Assembly (NCBI RefSeq): GCF_023051165.1
Contig: NZ_JALKIG010000008.1
Coordinates: 1-64,000 of the forward strand
Direction: 5' to 3'
Origin: Veillonella sp. KGMB01456
Lineage (GTDB): Bacteria; Bacillota; Negativicutes; Veillonellales; Veillonellaceae
Length of the DNA stretch: 64,000 nt
The position numbers and the translations under genes were made by a program. Below are positions 55,717-64,000 of the stretch, piece by piece. The notes beneath the pieces are model-generated. The model was not told the origin of the DNA and made no database searches. It saw only the letters and a program-made list of their open reading frames with translations. Each line of letters opens with the position of its first letter. Position 1 is the stretch's first letter.

Positions 55717-56826
55717 ATGAGTTTAAGTGAATTGTTGCAGCGGGCCATTGCTGAAGGGGCAACAGATGTTCATCTTGAACTGCATCAGGAGCCTTATTTC
55801 CGCTTAGGTAATGATATTGTTAAGTGTAATGGGATTAAGGTATCAGATGCTTTGTTTACAGAAATTTTAAAAGCAAGTGAATGCGGCAAACTAAATAATG
55901 AAAATAGGGATAATAGTCATTTGAATGTAGTTACAACTTTGGAAAATAAAGTTAGCGATTCATTAGAAAAAGTGGCCGATGCACGTAAATTATATGCGGC
56001 ATTTTCGAAAGACAGCGCTTTTTCATTTAAAAAGATTAGAGTAAGGGTTCATTTATATCAAGCTAAACAACAACGTTGTGGTACATTGCGCATTTTATAT
56101 AATCAGTCACTGATGATGCCGAATGGGGAAGCAGGAAAGTTATTGCATCGTATTGTTCATTTACAAGAGGGCTTAGTCCTTGTTACCGGCCCTACCGGTT
56201 CAGGCAAAAGTTATACTTTGGCTACCTGTTTACAATGCATTAATGATGAGTGTCATAAGCATATTATTACCTTGGAAGACCCTATTGAATTTACATTCGA
56301 AAATAATCAAAGTTTGATTCATCAGCGTCAATTGGGACAAGATATGGAATCAATGGCTGCGGGCGTTCGCGATGCGTTACGAGAAGATCCGGATGTAATT
56401 ATGATTGGTGAATTGCGTGACCGTGAAACCTTGGAAGCTGCATTACATGCGGCTGAAACGGGACATTTAGTATTTGCTACTTTACACACACAAAGGGCCG
56501 TAATGGCTATTAATAGGATGATTTCGGTTTTTCCGGCTTCTCAACAAGAAGAAGTGAGAGCTCAACTATCTCAAGTATTAAGAGCTGTATTATGTCAGCG
56601 GTTATTAAGATTTGATAAACAATTTGTGGTAGTTAGAGATATTTTATTAAATACACCGGCTGTAGCAAATTTGATTCGACAACGTAAAGAACCACAAATT
56701 GTATCAATTCAAGAAACACAACCGCCAATGCAGACAATGGAAATGGCAGTGGCAGCTCTTAAAGCTGAATGGGGAGAACGTAGTGAATTTAAGGAGGTTT
56801 TGGAACAGGCTTATGAAACAGTATAA
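55717..56826 (+). CDS. pilT: Type IV pilus retraction ATPase PilT
   Basis: This encodes 369 residues. Walker A GPTGSGKSYTLATCL, EDPIEFTFENNQSLIHQRQLG and DALREDPDVIMIGELRDRETLEAALHAAETGH are PilT features. The N-terminal domain carries an insertion of about 30 residues (NNENRDNSHLNVV region). It follows pilB by 20 bp and overlaps pilC by 14 bp. PilT disassembles pili and drives twitching or DNA uptake. Confidence 0.92.
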   Translation: MSLSELLQRAIAEGATDVHLELHQEPYFRLGNDIVKCNGIKVSDALFTEILKASECGKLNNENRDNSHLNVVTTLENKVSDSLEKVADARKLYAAFSKDSAFSFKKIRVRVHLYQAKQQRCGTLRILYNQSLMMPNGEAGKLLHRIVHLQEGLVLVTGPTGSGKSYTLATCLQCINDECHKHIITLEDPIEFTFENNQSLIHQRQLGQDMESMAAGVRDALREDPDVIMIGELRDRETLEAALHAAETGHLVFATLHTQRAVMAINRMISVFPASQQEEVRAQLSQVLRAVLCQRLLRFDKQFVVVRDILLNTPAVANLIRQRKEPQIVSIQETQPPMQTMEMAVAALKAEWGERSEFKEVLEQAYETV

Positions 56827-57997
56827 CTATAGGGCCTTTGACGCAAAGGGGGTGATACAAGAAGATACCATATGGGCTGAATCAAGTGAAGAAATAGTTC
56901 AAAAATTGCAATATAAAGGATGGCATATTATTGAAGTTGCAGTAATAAAATCTTCTGAAGTAAATAGTGTTAAGTGGCGGTATAAAGATATTATAGAGTT
57001 TTCATATCGTATGTCTTTATTATTAGAAGCAGGTATTTCTATACGTCGTGTTATGCAATTTCTGAGCGCTAAGCCGATAAAGCATATTCCTTATGCAGTA
57101 ATTAATGAAGCTATACAGCGAGGTAATCCCCTTTCAAAGGTATTAACAGAGGTGGGGTTCCCTAATATCGGTTGCGCATTACTGCAAGCCGGTGAGGCTG
57201 CAGGTACCTTAGCGCACAGTTTTTCTCAAATTAAAGAATACTATGAGAAACAATGGGCGTGGCAACGACAATTAAGCGGAGCAGCGGCGTATCCGGCATT
57301 CTTATTGTTACTCATGATGATATTTATAGGCGTGACGGTAGTGTTTATATTACCGGCTTTTAAAAAAGTATTTATGTCTATGCAAGTACCTTTGCCATTC
57401 ATTACAAAAATATTATTTAGTTTCGGAGATTTTGTTACAACTCACGTAACTTTATGCATAGGTTTATTAGGCTTATTCATATTTGGGATTTGGTGTATCT
57501 GGCAACAAGCTGATATTCGTTTAGTTGTGTTGAGATATATATGGCAACGCGGTAGTGGGCATGAATGGTTTGATTGCTTTTATTTGGCCAGAATTACAAA
57601 GGTTTGGGCGATTTTATTGGACAGTGGCTTAACAATTACAGATATGCTGACATTAACAAAATCATTATGGGGAAATCCCTATGCTACTTTATTGCAAACA
57701 CAAGTAAATAATTTATTAGCTAAAGGAACTACATTTGGAGACGCTTTAAAAAAGGCCAAATTGGGAAATGAATTTCTTTGGGAGTTAATTACTATAGGTG
57801 AAGAGACTGGGGATATGGTAGCCATGCTGAATCATGGGGCTTCCTATTATGATCGATTAACTTCCCGTTATATGGCAAAATTACAACAATTAATGGAGCC
57901 TATTATGGTATCTCTTATGGGGATAGGGGTAGCTATCTTAGTTATTGCTGTTATGTTGCCTATGTTTAATGCAGTGACGGCAATGCAACATGTTTAG
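56813..57997 (+). CDS. pilC: Type IV pilus inner-membrane platform protein PilC
   Basis: This encodes 394 residues from ATG 56813 (MKQYNYRAFDAKG), a typical PilC/GspF N-terminus; AAGGAGG lies about 14 bases upstream inside pilT. Two GspF domains are visible, each around a cytoplasmic helical bundle (FSYRMSLLLEAGISI and FYLARITKVWAILLDSGLTI) with three membrane segments, and the motif GEETGDMVAML near the end. It connects ATPase work to pilin insertion. It ends with TAG. Confidence 0.92.
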   Translation: MKQYNYRAFDAKGVIQEDTIWAESSEEIVQKLQYKGWHIIEVAVIKSSEVNSVKWRYKDIIEFSYRMSLLLEAGISIRRVMQFLSAKPIKHIPYAVINEAIQRGNPLSKVLTEVGFPNIGCALLQAGEAAGTLAHSFSQIKEYYEKQWAWQRQLSGAAAYPAFLLLLMMIFIGVTVVFILPAFKKVFMSMQVPLPFITKILFSFGDFVTTHVTLCIGLLGLFIFGIWCIWQQADIRLVVLRYIWQRGSGHEWFDCFYLARITKVWAILLDSGLTITDMLTLTKSLWGNPYATLLQTQVNNLLAKGTTFGDALKKAKLGNEFLWELITIGEETGDMVAMLNHGASYYDRLTSRYMAKLQQLMEPIMVSLMGIGVAILVIAVMLPMFNAVTAMQHV

Positions 57998-58025
57998 TAA
58001 TTAGAGTGTTAGGAGGAGTTTTTTT

Positions 58026-58454
58026 ATGGATAATGTAACAAATATTTCACTTAGAGAACGCGTTAAACAGTGGTTAGCATCGTATCATAAAACCTTACGT
58101 GATAAACGTAAAAAAGAAGGTGGTTTCACCTTAGTCGAGTTAATGGTGGTAGTAGCGATTATTGCTATTTTAGCTGCGGTGGCAATGCCACAATTTTTAT
58201 CGGCCGGGGACAAAGCTCGTGATGCTAAAATCAAAGCAGACACACAGACAATTGCTAATGCGGCTCAACTTTATATGGTAGATAGAGGGACTGATGAAGT
58301 TCCTTCAGTTGAAGATTTATACAAAGCAGGCTATTTATCTGAAGCCGTTAAAACACCAAAGGGTGGAGATTATGCGGTAACATCTGAAAGCAATGCAGGT
58401 GGTACAGGTACTCATATTGTTGTAACGGCTACTGATAATACGAATGCAAATTAG
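58026..58454 (+). CDS. pilA: Major type IV prepilin with unusually long leader
   Basis: This encodes 142 residues. The class III signal sequence KKEGG-FTLVELMVVVAIIAILAAVA is clear: cleavage after Gly33, Phe34 as the first mature residue and Glu at mature position 5. The 33-residue leader is much longer than the usual 5-10 and contains no internal Met, so the ATG with AGGAGG upstream is the only good start. The mature pilin is 109 residues with Thr/Asn-rich end. It ends with TAG, followed by a 136-base gap before pilD. Confidence 0.92.
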   Translation: MDNVTNISLRERVKQWLASYHKTLRDKRKKEGGFTLVELMVVVAIIAILAAVAMPQFLSAGDKARDAKIKADTQTIANAAQLYMVDRGTDEVPSVEDLYKAGYLSEAVKTPKGGDYAVTSESNAGGTGTHIVVTATDNTNAN

Positions 58455-58590
58455 ACGAGAATCAGAATTTAATTATGGGGATAGTTTTAGAACGTCTAAA
58501 ATAGTAAATCGGTTAAATTAATCGATTAAACTTTATAAGTTAAGTAGCATGTAAGCTCTGATGTATAAAAAGGAACGTAGTGGTTAGTAT

Positions 58591-59208
58591 ATGTGGTTAC
58601 AATACAGTGTAGGTGGTATAAGTGGTGCATTGGCCGGATTAACCGGTTTCTATCTCTTAAAAGAAATTGTTATAGAACGAGAACGGCGTTCTATAATTTT
58701 GATGTTAATTTACATTCTTATAGGAATGCTCGGCGGATTAATTTGTAGCCATTTGACGGTAAATATAAAAGAAAGTCTTTTAATGATTATCTTCGGTTTC
58801 ACTCTTTTTATGGGCGCTACCATCGATAAGTATTACCTGATTATGCCTGATGAGGGTGCTGTTTTTTTGCTCATAGTTGGAATAAGTCGGATATGGTTAT
58901 TGGGGATTTCTTTTTTTCAAACTGTTGAAATGGCAGGAATTGTATTAGTGGGAGGATATCTATTTAGTAAATTAACAAACGACGGTTTGGGTCTTGGTGA
59001 TGTGAAATGGTGTAGTGTATTTACATTATGGTTATCACCATTGGCTTTGTGGCAAGCTATTTTATTGGCGCTTATCGGTGGAACCGGTTGGGTACTTTTG
59101 TACTATCTGTATTCAGGTAAGGTACTACGTATACTGCCATTTGGTCCTTTTTTATGTAGTGCAGCAGCTATTATGTATATTTGGGAAAATTTATGGTCAA
59201 TATTATGA
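58591..59208 (+). CDS. pilD: Prepilin peptidase PilD, minimal form
   Basis: This encodes 205 residues with several membrane helices. The two catalytic aspartates lie in ATIDKYYLIMPDEG and GLGLGDVKW. The N-terminal methyltransferase domain with its Cys pairs, found in PilD, is missing; archaeal and some Firmicute peptidases are short like this. It removes prepilin leaders at the membrane. Its stop overlaps the next start (ATGA). Confidence 0.88.
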   Translation: MWLQYSVGGISGALAGLTGFYLLKEIVIERERRSIILMLIYILIGMLGGLICSHLTVNIKESLLMIIFGFTLFMGATIDKYYLIMPDEGAVFLLIVGISRIWLLGISFFQTVEMAGIVLVGGYLFSKLTNDGLGLGDVKWCSVFTLWLSPLALWQAILLALIGGTGWVLLYYLYSGKVLRILPFGPFLCSAAAIMYIWENLWSIL

Positions 59209-59714
59209 AACATTATATAAATAATTTGAACATATATTATGGCAAAAATCATTGTAAGGGTGGATTTTTATTAATAGAAGTTTTGATTTATAGTACATTA
59301 TTAATTTTATTATTGGGGATGGCACAGCTTGCTATATCAAAAACCATGAGCGAAAACTGGCAATTTGATCGAGTGAGTAGACTATTTTATTACACAATTA
59401 AGCGAACTCAATTACTTTCTTTTAATGGTGGATCCGGAACACAGGGAAGGCCACTTAATACAATATACGTAAGTGATTCGTCATATGAGGTGAATTTATA
59501 TGCTACCTTATGGGGATATCAAGAAATTTTTGTGCCTAATACTATGAAGTTGGTAAATAATTCGAGAACAAAACAATCGGCATATTTAGGTAAATATGAT
59601 GGGCAGAGTGATTTATATAGTTTTGAAATCTATGATTATGTATTGCGAAAATATCGAAAGTATATTTTTTCACAACAAACACCGAGAATTCGTTGGATTG
59701 AAGGAACATTCTAA
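59205..59714 (+). CDS. Minor prepilin-like protein 1
   Basis: This encodes 169 residues from ATG 59205, which overlaps the pilD stop. A prepilin-type site appears in CKGG-FLLIEVLIYSTLLILLL, with Glu at mature position 5. The remainder is polar and Tyr-rich, with no recognised domain. Position suggests a PilV/ComGF-like minor pilin that primes pilus assembly. Confidence 0.75.
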   Translation: MKHYINNLNIYYGKNHCKGGFLLIEVLIYSTLLILLLGMAQLAISKTMSENWQFDRVSRLFYYTIKRTQLLSFNGGSGTQGRPLNTIYVSDSSYEVNLYATLWGYQEIFVPNTMKLVNNSRTKQSAYLGKYDGQSDLYSFEIYDYVLRKYRKYIFSQQTPRIRWIEGTF

Positions 59715-60078
59715 AGGATATTTATATGCTGAAACTTTAGGCGGTACAATGATTGTTGCCTTATTTATCCTGACTGTTACGGCGATGATGGGGACATTAA
59801 TTATTCAATGGCGAAGCGCTAAAATATCACAAGTAATAGTGCCCATTGCTATTACAGCAATGGAACAGAGTAAATATAATTATCAACAATTTGGAGAACC
59901 GGGCGAACTTCCTAAGGTAAAGGAGCCATATAGATTAGTTAGGGCAATAAATTCTAAGCATGTGCATAATATGGATGTTAAGGAGTTAGAGGTAGCAGGA
60001 TATTATGGAAATCAAGAAATACTTCATTTCTCAACGTATATTTGGCAGGGAATACCGGCTACTAATAAAGAGAGGTAA
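59698..60078 (+). CDS. Minor prepilin-like protein 2
   Basis: The start is uncertain. TTG 59698 would give a seven-residue leader before SKG-YLYAETLGGTMIVALFIL, with Glu at mature position 5, and overlaps the previous gene by 17 bp. A longer frame opens at 59596. The product is about 126 residues, with one N-terminal hydrophobic helix and no recognised domain. It is probably a minor pilin. Confidence 0.6.
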   Translation: MKEHSKGYLYAETLGGTMIVALFILTVTAMMGTLIIQWRSAKISQVIVPIAITAMEQSKYNYQQFGEPGELPKVKEPYRLVRAINSKHVHNMDVKELEVAGYYGNQEILHFSTYIWQGIPATNKER

Positions 60079-60604
60079 TTCCGGATTTTTATTGGGTGAA
60101 TTGTTAATTAGTACTACTGTTATTTGTATTGCCATGGGGGCCTTATTAAGCTTAATGTTAGTCTCTTTGCAATGGGCACAACGATGGCAAATAGAAAATG
60201 AGGTTTTATTAGAAAGTATGACGATACGATTAACAATAGTTAACTTTACTAAACGTGCAGATAAGACTGTTACGGTTGGTCGTACAGGCCAATATATTCT
60301 ATATGATGGTGTACGTTGGTTCGGTATTGAGGGCACAGAAGCTAGGCGTGTCTTAAGTGATGGTCAAAAACAAGCATTATCCTCACCTACCATTAGTCCG
60401 TCTTGGGGGAGGCTCATAGTGACACCCCTTATAGGGGGAAAATCATTTGAACAATTTTTACCAAAAAGTCCTATACACATGAATTGGCAAGTCGAAGTAA
60501 AGGGAACACCTAATACAATGAATGCTAATCAATATAAGATAGGGACGGATATTACGGTACTTCCTAATTTAGACTATTTTCAATATTCGCCGACAAGGAG
60601 TTGA
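60005..60604 (+). CDS. Minor prepilin-like protein 3
   Basis: This encodes 199 residues, overlapping the previous gene by 74 bp. RGNSG-FLLGELLISTTVICIAMG is prepilin-like, with Glu at mature position 5 and a 27-residue leader. The exterior part is of PilW/ComGF size. RBS is modest (GAGG about 15 bases upstream). Confidence 0.7.
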   Translation: MEIKKYFISQRIFGREYRLLIKRGNSGFLLGELLISTTVICIAMGALLSLMLVSLQWAQRWQIENEVLLESMTIRLTIVNFTKRADKTVTVGRTGQYILYDGVRWFGIEGTEARRVLSDGQKQALSSPTISPSWGRLIVTPLIGGKSFEQFLPKSPIHMNWQVEVKGTPNTMNANQYKIGTDITVLPNLDYFQYSPTRS

Positions 60605-60608
60605 TATA

Positions 60609-61085
60609 TTGAAGTGTCCTTTTAAGTTTAAAAACAAGCCCTGGTACTATGGGCGAAGAAAGAACAAATGCGCTAAGTCTAACAATATAGGTGGTTTTTT
60701 CACATATATGGCACTTATTATAGGGACAATATTACTCTTATTTTGGTCGGCATTGAGTGATGAAATGAATATTATCGTAGGGATTACTCATGATGAAGTA
60801 GCATTAACTGCTATGAATTATAAAGCAGAGGGTATCATTGGTTGCTTGTTACGAGAATACAGTGAGAAAGGTGATTTGATGCCTACACTTCAGGAAACAA
60901 TATATGAAAATGACGATAATTATACAGCGTCATATATATTAAACAGACAGGCAAGTAATAATGAATTTAAGGTTCGATATCGTAATCGTATTACAGGGCA
61001 AATCGTACAATATTTAGTAGTTTTTAGGGAAGACCCAGGGCCGTGGCCAAAAAATATTAATGTAGATTTAGTAAGATTTTTTTAA
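60609..61085 (+). CDS. Minor prepilin-like protein 4 (PilX/ComGG-like)
   Basis: This encodes 158 residues. A basic leader ends NNIGG-FFTYMALIIGTILLLFW, which lacks the usual Glu at position 5, as is normal for PilX/GspK-like tip pilins. It follows four bases after the previous stop; AAGGAG lies upstream. The exterior domain is unrecognised. Confidence 0.65.
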   Translation: MKCPFKFKNKPWYYGRRKNKCAKSNNIGGFFTYMALIIGTILLLFWSALSDEMNIIVGITHDEVALTAMNYKAEGIIGCLLREYSEKGDLMPTLQETIYENDDNYTASYILNRQASNNEFKVRYRNRITGQIVQYLVVFREDPGPWPKNINVDLVRFF

Positions 61086-61114
61086 CAGGCTGTTAATGAA
61101 GGGATGGTTAGCGA

Positions 61115-61987
61115 ATGAAATCAGAATTTATAGGGGTTGCGATGGGAGAGGCGCAAACAATTGCTATTAGTATGGCGAAGACTAAGAAGGGGATAATAAT
61201 TCAAGATGCAATTGTTGAAAAACGCCAAGATTCGTTAATGAATGATTGTAAGCACTTGGTAAGCAAATATTCCCTGGAAGATAAACCTATAGGTATAACA
61301 GCTCTTGGTGAACGTCAGGATAAAGTTATGATTATTCCACCATTATCACGTCTGGAGATTAATCAGATGCTACATTGGTCGGTTCCTGAATTTGTCACAT
61401 GGCCGGAAGATAGTTATTATTTTGATTTTGTAGCTATAAATTTACCAAATCAAGTTAGGTCTTCCGGGAATGATAAATTAGTATACGTAGTAGCATTAAA
61501 AAAAGAGCATATTAATGAATTGGCAACCGGTGTTTTAAAGAGTGGTGGAAACCTAAAAATTATAGATTATGCACCGGGACCGATAGCACATAGATTTGTT
61601 GAAAAAGAAGGCGCTGTAATCGGCATTATACATGAGGATATATTGGAATTAACAGCTTGGTATAACTTTGTATGTATTTGTAATCATAAAATTCCGCTTG
61701 ATTCGGTTGATATAATGAAAGAATTGGAAGATTTAGAGGTAGATTTATTCAGTTATGGTATAAGTGGAATTTCCGGATTTTATTTATACGGGGATATACA
61801 TGGCAATCTATCGGACGATGATTGTGAAGCTGCTTATGAGAAGTATGGTAAGCTTACTGCTATTCCTTTTGAAGAAACAAAAGAAGTAGCGAAAATGGAA
61901 AAGGTGATGTTTGAAAAATCAGATCCTTTTTTGTGGGATATGGCGACTGGTCTGGCATATCGAGGCATACAAAAAATGAGAAATTAA
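61115..61987 (+). CDS. pilM: PilM-like cytoplasmic pilus assembly protein
   Basis: This encodes 290 residues without membrane segments. The order before two bitopic membrane proteins and features such as INQMLHWSVPEFVTWPEDSYYFDF, followed by VYVVALKKEHINELATGVLKSGG, match PilM, an actin-like ATP-binding protein that docks PilN. The first ATP-binding loop is weakly conserved, so the call leans on context. GGGATGG is a poor RBS. Confidence 0.75.
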   Translation: MKSEFIGVAMGEAQTIAISMAKTKKGIIIQDAIVEKRQDSLMNDCKHLVSKYSLEDKPIGITALGERQDKVMIIPPLSRLEINQMLHWSVPEFVTWPEDSYYFDFVAINLPNQVRSSGNDKLVYVVALKKEHINELATGVLKSGGNLKIIDYAPGPIAHRFVEKEGAVIGIIHEDILELTAWYNFVCICNHKIPLDSVDIMKELEDLEVDLFSYGISGISGFYLYGDIHGNLSDDDCEAAYEKYGKLTAIPFEETKEVAKMEKVMFEKSDPFLWDMATGLAYRGIQKMRN

Positions 61988-62052
61988 CAACCACGCGTTG
62001 AATGATATTTGAATCATTAATAGCTAAAAATATAGTTGGCAGGTGAAATGAT

Positions 62053-62589
62053 GTGAATTTTTTGACTTGGCCGTTTCGGTGTGAACGGTACTATAGACAT
62101 CATAAAACAGCAATCATAATGATTGGAATCTTAGCCTTGTTCTTAGTAATATTCCTATGGGGATTTGGGTTTTACTTATACTATGCAAGTCAGAAACTGC
62201 ATGAAGATATATACGAAATGCAAGCGGTAGGCAGCGCGAATCACGAGGCAGTTCAAAAGTATGAAAAGGTTATTCAGCAACGACTGACAAAAGATTTAAA
62301 ACATAGTACCGGTCAAAGTATATTATTGCACACTGTTGATTGTGCAAATTCACAGATAGTTTTGGATACCGTTAATTTTACTGATGATGGTTTTAACGTA
62401 ACTGGTATATGTACAAAACCGGAGGTCGTATTGGCGTATAGTCAACGGCTCAAGGGGAGTTTGAAAGGAGTTATTGTTAATGCAAAACAAGGAATTGATG
62501 CTAATCGTAAAATCCATACATTTCAATTATCTGGAAAGTTTGAAAAGGCTAAACCTCAACCCAAAAAGGATACACCAAATAGTCGGTAG
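62053..62589 (+). CDS. pilN: PilN-like bitopic membrane protein
   Basis: This encodes 178 residues starting with GTG (AGGTGA upstream). A single membrane helix (IIMIGILALFLVIFLWGFGF, about residues 23-42) is followed by a coiled-coil segment and a small alpha/beta domain (ILDTVNFTDDGFNVTG is near it). This is the PilN plan, linking PilM to PilO. It ends with TAG and overlaps pilO. Confidence 0.75.
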   Translation: MNFLTWPFRCERYYRHHKTAIIMIGILALFLVIFLWGFGFYLYYASQKLHEDIYEMQAVGSANHEAVQKYEKVIQQRLTKDLKHSTGQSILLHTVDCANSQIVLDTVNFTDDGFNVTGICTKPEVVLAYSQRLKGSLKGVIVNAKQGIDANRKIHTFQLSGKFEKAKPQPKKDTPNSR

Positions 62590-63004
62590 CTACATGGTAC
62601 TTACAGTTTTGGGAGCTGGTATAGTTCTCTGGTTCCATCAGGAGAGAAGTGACTTATTAGCGATACAAGAACAACAGACTTTACAAAATGAAGCAGATCA
62701 AGTTGTTGTGAGCAGTCAGGCTTACGAGATGATTATGGCGACCGACAAGAAAGAAATAACTGAAGAAGCCTTAAAGGATAAACTGATGAAATATTTGTCC
62801 GGTAAAGCATTAACAATTACAGCGATGGAAGAAACGGAGAATAAGAAGGGTAAGAGCTTATCTGTAGAAGTAACAGGAAATTTACGAGATTATTTCACAT
62901 TGGTTGAAGAATTGAATGGAGATAGTCCCGAACTGCAAATAGAGCCTAAACAACTGAATAAACAAAACAATCAACTTCACATTCAGTTTGATATTATTTC
63001 TTAA
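62540..63004 (+). CDS. pilO: PilO-like bitopic membrane protein
   Basis: The start is uncertain: TTG 62540 gives about 154 residues, and ATG 62474 is further upstream in the same frame. One membrane helix (YMVLTVLGAGIVLWF) is followed by a coiled coil and a ferredoxin-like fold segment (SLSVEVTGNLRDYFTLVEELNG), the pattern of PilO. It overlaps pilN. No pilP or pilQ follows; a terminator does. Confidence 0.7.
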   Translation: MKRLNLNPKRIHQIVGSYMVLTVLGAGIVLWFHQERSDLLAIQEQQTLQNEADQVVVSSQAYEMIMATDKKEITEEALKDKLMKYLSGKALTITAMEETENKKGKSLSVEVTGNLRDYFTLVEELNGDSPELQIEPKQLNKQNNQLHIQFDIIS

Positions 63005-63008
63005 CCTA

Positions 63009-63040
63009 AAGCCGTGACTTTTGTCATGGCTTTTTTATTA
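63009..63040 (+). terminator. Terminator of the pilus gene cluster
   Basis: AAAGCCGTGAC pairs with GTCATGGCTTT across a four- to five-base loop, followed by six T. Confidence 0.85.
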
Positions 63041-63225
63041 TGTCTCTCACCCCAAACCTAAACATTTTCTTAATTCCTTAAATCCTATTCGTTTTATACT
63101 TTTACTAAATGCTGTGATGTAGTAGAATAGAATCAAATGGGTATCGTACATAATGAGAACGGAGTAACAGGTAATTGTTCGTTGTGATTATGTATGACAC
63201 AATCTGTAATAGGCGGGATTAAGTA

Positions 63226-63813
63226 ATGAAACGAAATATAATTTTAATCGGTACTATGGGGAGCGGCAAAAGTCATTTGGGACGCAATTTAGCGGAAGCC
63301 AAAGGTTGGCAGTTCGTTGATACGGATCGACTTTTGGAACGGCGCTATAATTTGCCCATAGCCGAAGTGTATGAGAAGCTGGGCGAGAAGCTCTTTCGTT
63401 CGGCGGAACGTGAAATTTTAAAGAAAGTTTGCATGTATCATGAGTGTATTATTTCCGTAGGTGGTAATTTTCCCCTTGATGTACGGACGGTACGATATTT
63501 ACAGCGGTATGCGTATATTATCGGTATTCGGGCTTCCGAGTATCGCATCGTGAAGCGGGTGAATCGTCGTATTGGTAAACGGCCGACCATGGATTATGAT
63601 GATGTGGCGGGCTTTGTAGAAACGATGATGCAACGCTGGAAACCGGTGTATAAGAAGTGTGATTGTGTCATAGATACGACGTATGGTCGCACTGAAAATT
63701 TAATTGATTCAATCCACGAAACGTTAGCACGTGAAGGTGTGGAGTTCAAAAAACGACGTCCTATGGGGGTAGAGCAACATGAAAAATATTGCGATTCTAA
63801 CGAGCGGCGGTGA
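63226..63813 (+). CDS. aroK: Shikimate kinase
   Basis: This encodes 195 residues. Walker [12 protein letters not shown], the shikimate-binding [20 protein letters not shown] and SVGGNF (usually SGGG or GGG) are in order. It phosphorylates shikimate in aromatic amino acid synthesis. The C-terminal 20 residues extend past the usual 170-residue length. The gene overlaps the start of pfkA by 35 bp. In Proteobacteria aroK also follows pilMNOPQ. Confidence 0.9.
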   Translation: MKRNIILIGTMGSGKSHLGRNLAEAKGWQFVDTDRLLERRYNLPIAEVYEKLGEKLFRSAEREILKKVCMYHECIISVGGNFPLDVRTVRYLQRYAYIIGIRASEYRIVKRVNRRIGKRPTMDYDDVAGFVETMMQRWKPVYKKCDCVIDTTYGRTENLIDSIHETLAREGVEFKKRRPMGVEQHEKYCDSNERR

Positions 63814-64000
63814 TGCGCCGGGCATGAATGCGGCGGTGCGTGCCTTGGTTCGTAAAGGGATTTACGAAGGGTTACACGTATATGGCATTAGCCGCGGTTT
63901 TGAAGGGCTTTTAAAAAATGATTTTGAATCTTTGAATCGACGTGATGTAGGGGCTATCGTCAACCGTGGCGGCACGATGCTCAAGACGGCTCGTTGCACA
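63779..64000 (+). CDS. pfkA: 6-phosphofructokinase, N-terminal part (runs off the window)
   Basis: The frame [20 protein letters not shown] is diagnostic of ATP-dependent phosphofructokinase, with the GGDAPG nucleotide loop; later [12 protein letters not shown] and [12 protein letters not shown] also match. GGGGG lies about 13 bases before the ATG. Only 74 codons are within the window. Confidence 0.93.
   Translation, partial: MKNIAILTSGGDAPGMNAAVRALVRKGIYEGLHVYGISRGFEGLLKNDFESLNRRDVGAIVNRGGTMLKTARCT

Overview
The window reads as a chromosome segment of an anaerobic, diderm Firmicute of the class Negativicutes, most like Veillonella or a close relative. This is inferred from gene content, not from a database match. 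The clues are: an mfd-spoVB-mazG-HU order that is a remnant of the Firmicute sporulation-era neighbourhood; periplasmic proteins with signal peptides; type IV pilus genes including pilMNO, which suit an outer-membrane cell; and clostridial-style energy genes (fhs, fchA, a fused Nfn-like flavoprotein, a formate dehydrogenase).

Layout. 1-2.5 kb: degenerate repeats, a secreted unknown protein, a MazG-like protein, a cobalamin riboswitch with no protein gene behind it, and tRNA-Leu(UAG). 2.5-10.9 kb: mfd, a SpoVB-type flippase, mazG, HU, a diacylglycerol glucosyltransferase-like gene and a small acidic protein. 11-20 kb: a DUF4198 protein with a Fur-like site, an ABC-F ATPase, a small basic protein, a DnaA-like protein without a working P-loop, an ABC exporter-type system with a DUF3299-like partner, and alkaline phosphatase. 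20-25.7 kb: a broken formate channel gene, enoyl-CoA hydratase, two aldo/keto reductases (one with an amber codon) and a Bcr-type MFS pump. 26-28.1 kb: an AT-rich accessory patch and a tandem repeat array. 28.1-43.5 kb: guaC, thiT, mobAB, moeA, a glutamate/dicarboxylate symporter with a structured leader, a tetR-AKR-AKR operon, an amino-acid permease, and a formate dehydrogenase locus (fdhF, two hydN-like genes, fdhD). 43.7-54.4 kb: histidine catabolism (hutD, ftcD, fhs, fchA, the Nfn-like fusion, hutU, hutI). 54.7-63 kb: type IV pilus genes, then aroK and the start of pfkA.

How the genes work together. HutU, HutI, FtcD and FchA carry urocanate to glutamate and methenyl-THF, and Fhs run backwards can yield formate plus ATP; hutH and folD are not here. 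The formate exit and oxidation side looks lost: focA has lost an internal segment and the frame, fdhF has a TAG at a conserved Trp, the second hydN-like protein has lost a cluster cysteine, and fdhD is frameshifted. The molybdopterin genes mobAB and moeA remain open.

Most notable: (1) a family of roughly 165-210 bp nested palindromes between 22.9 and 37.7 kb, whose stems differ in sequence but stay paired around a conserved apex; (2) a structured candidate RNA of about 130 nt lying between the cobalamin riboswitch terminator and a second strong terminator; (3) a promoter-proximal three-hairpin leader before the symporter gene; (4) a free-standing DnaA-like domain with a dead P-loop; (5) three genes each interrupted by one in-frame TAG.
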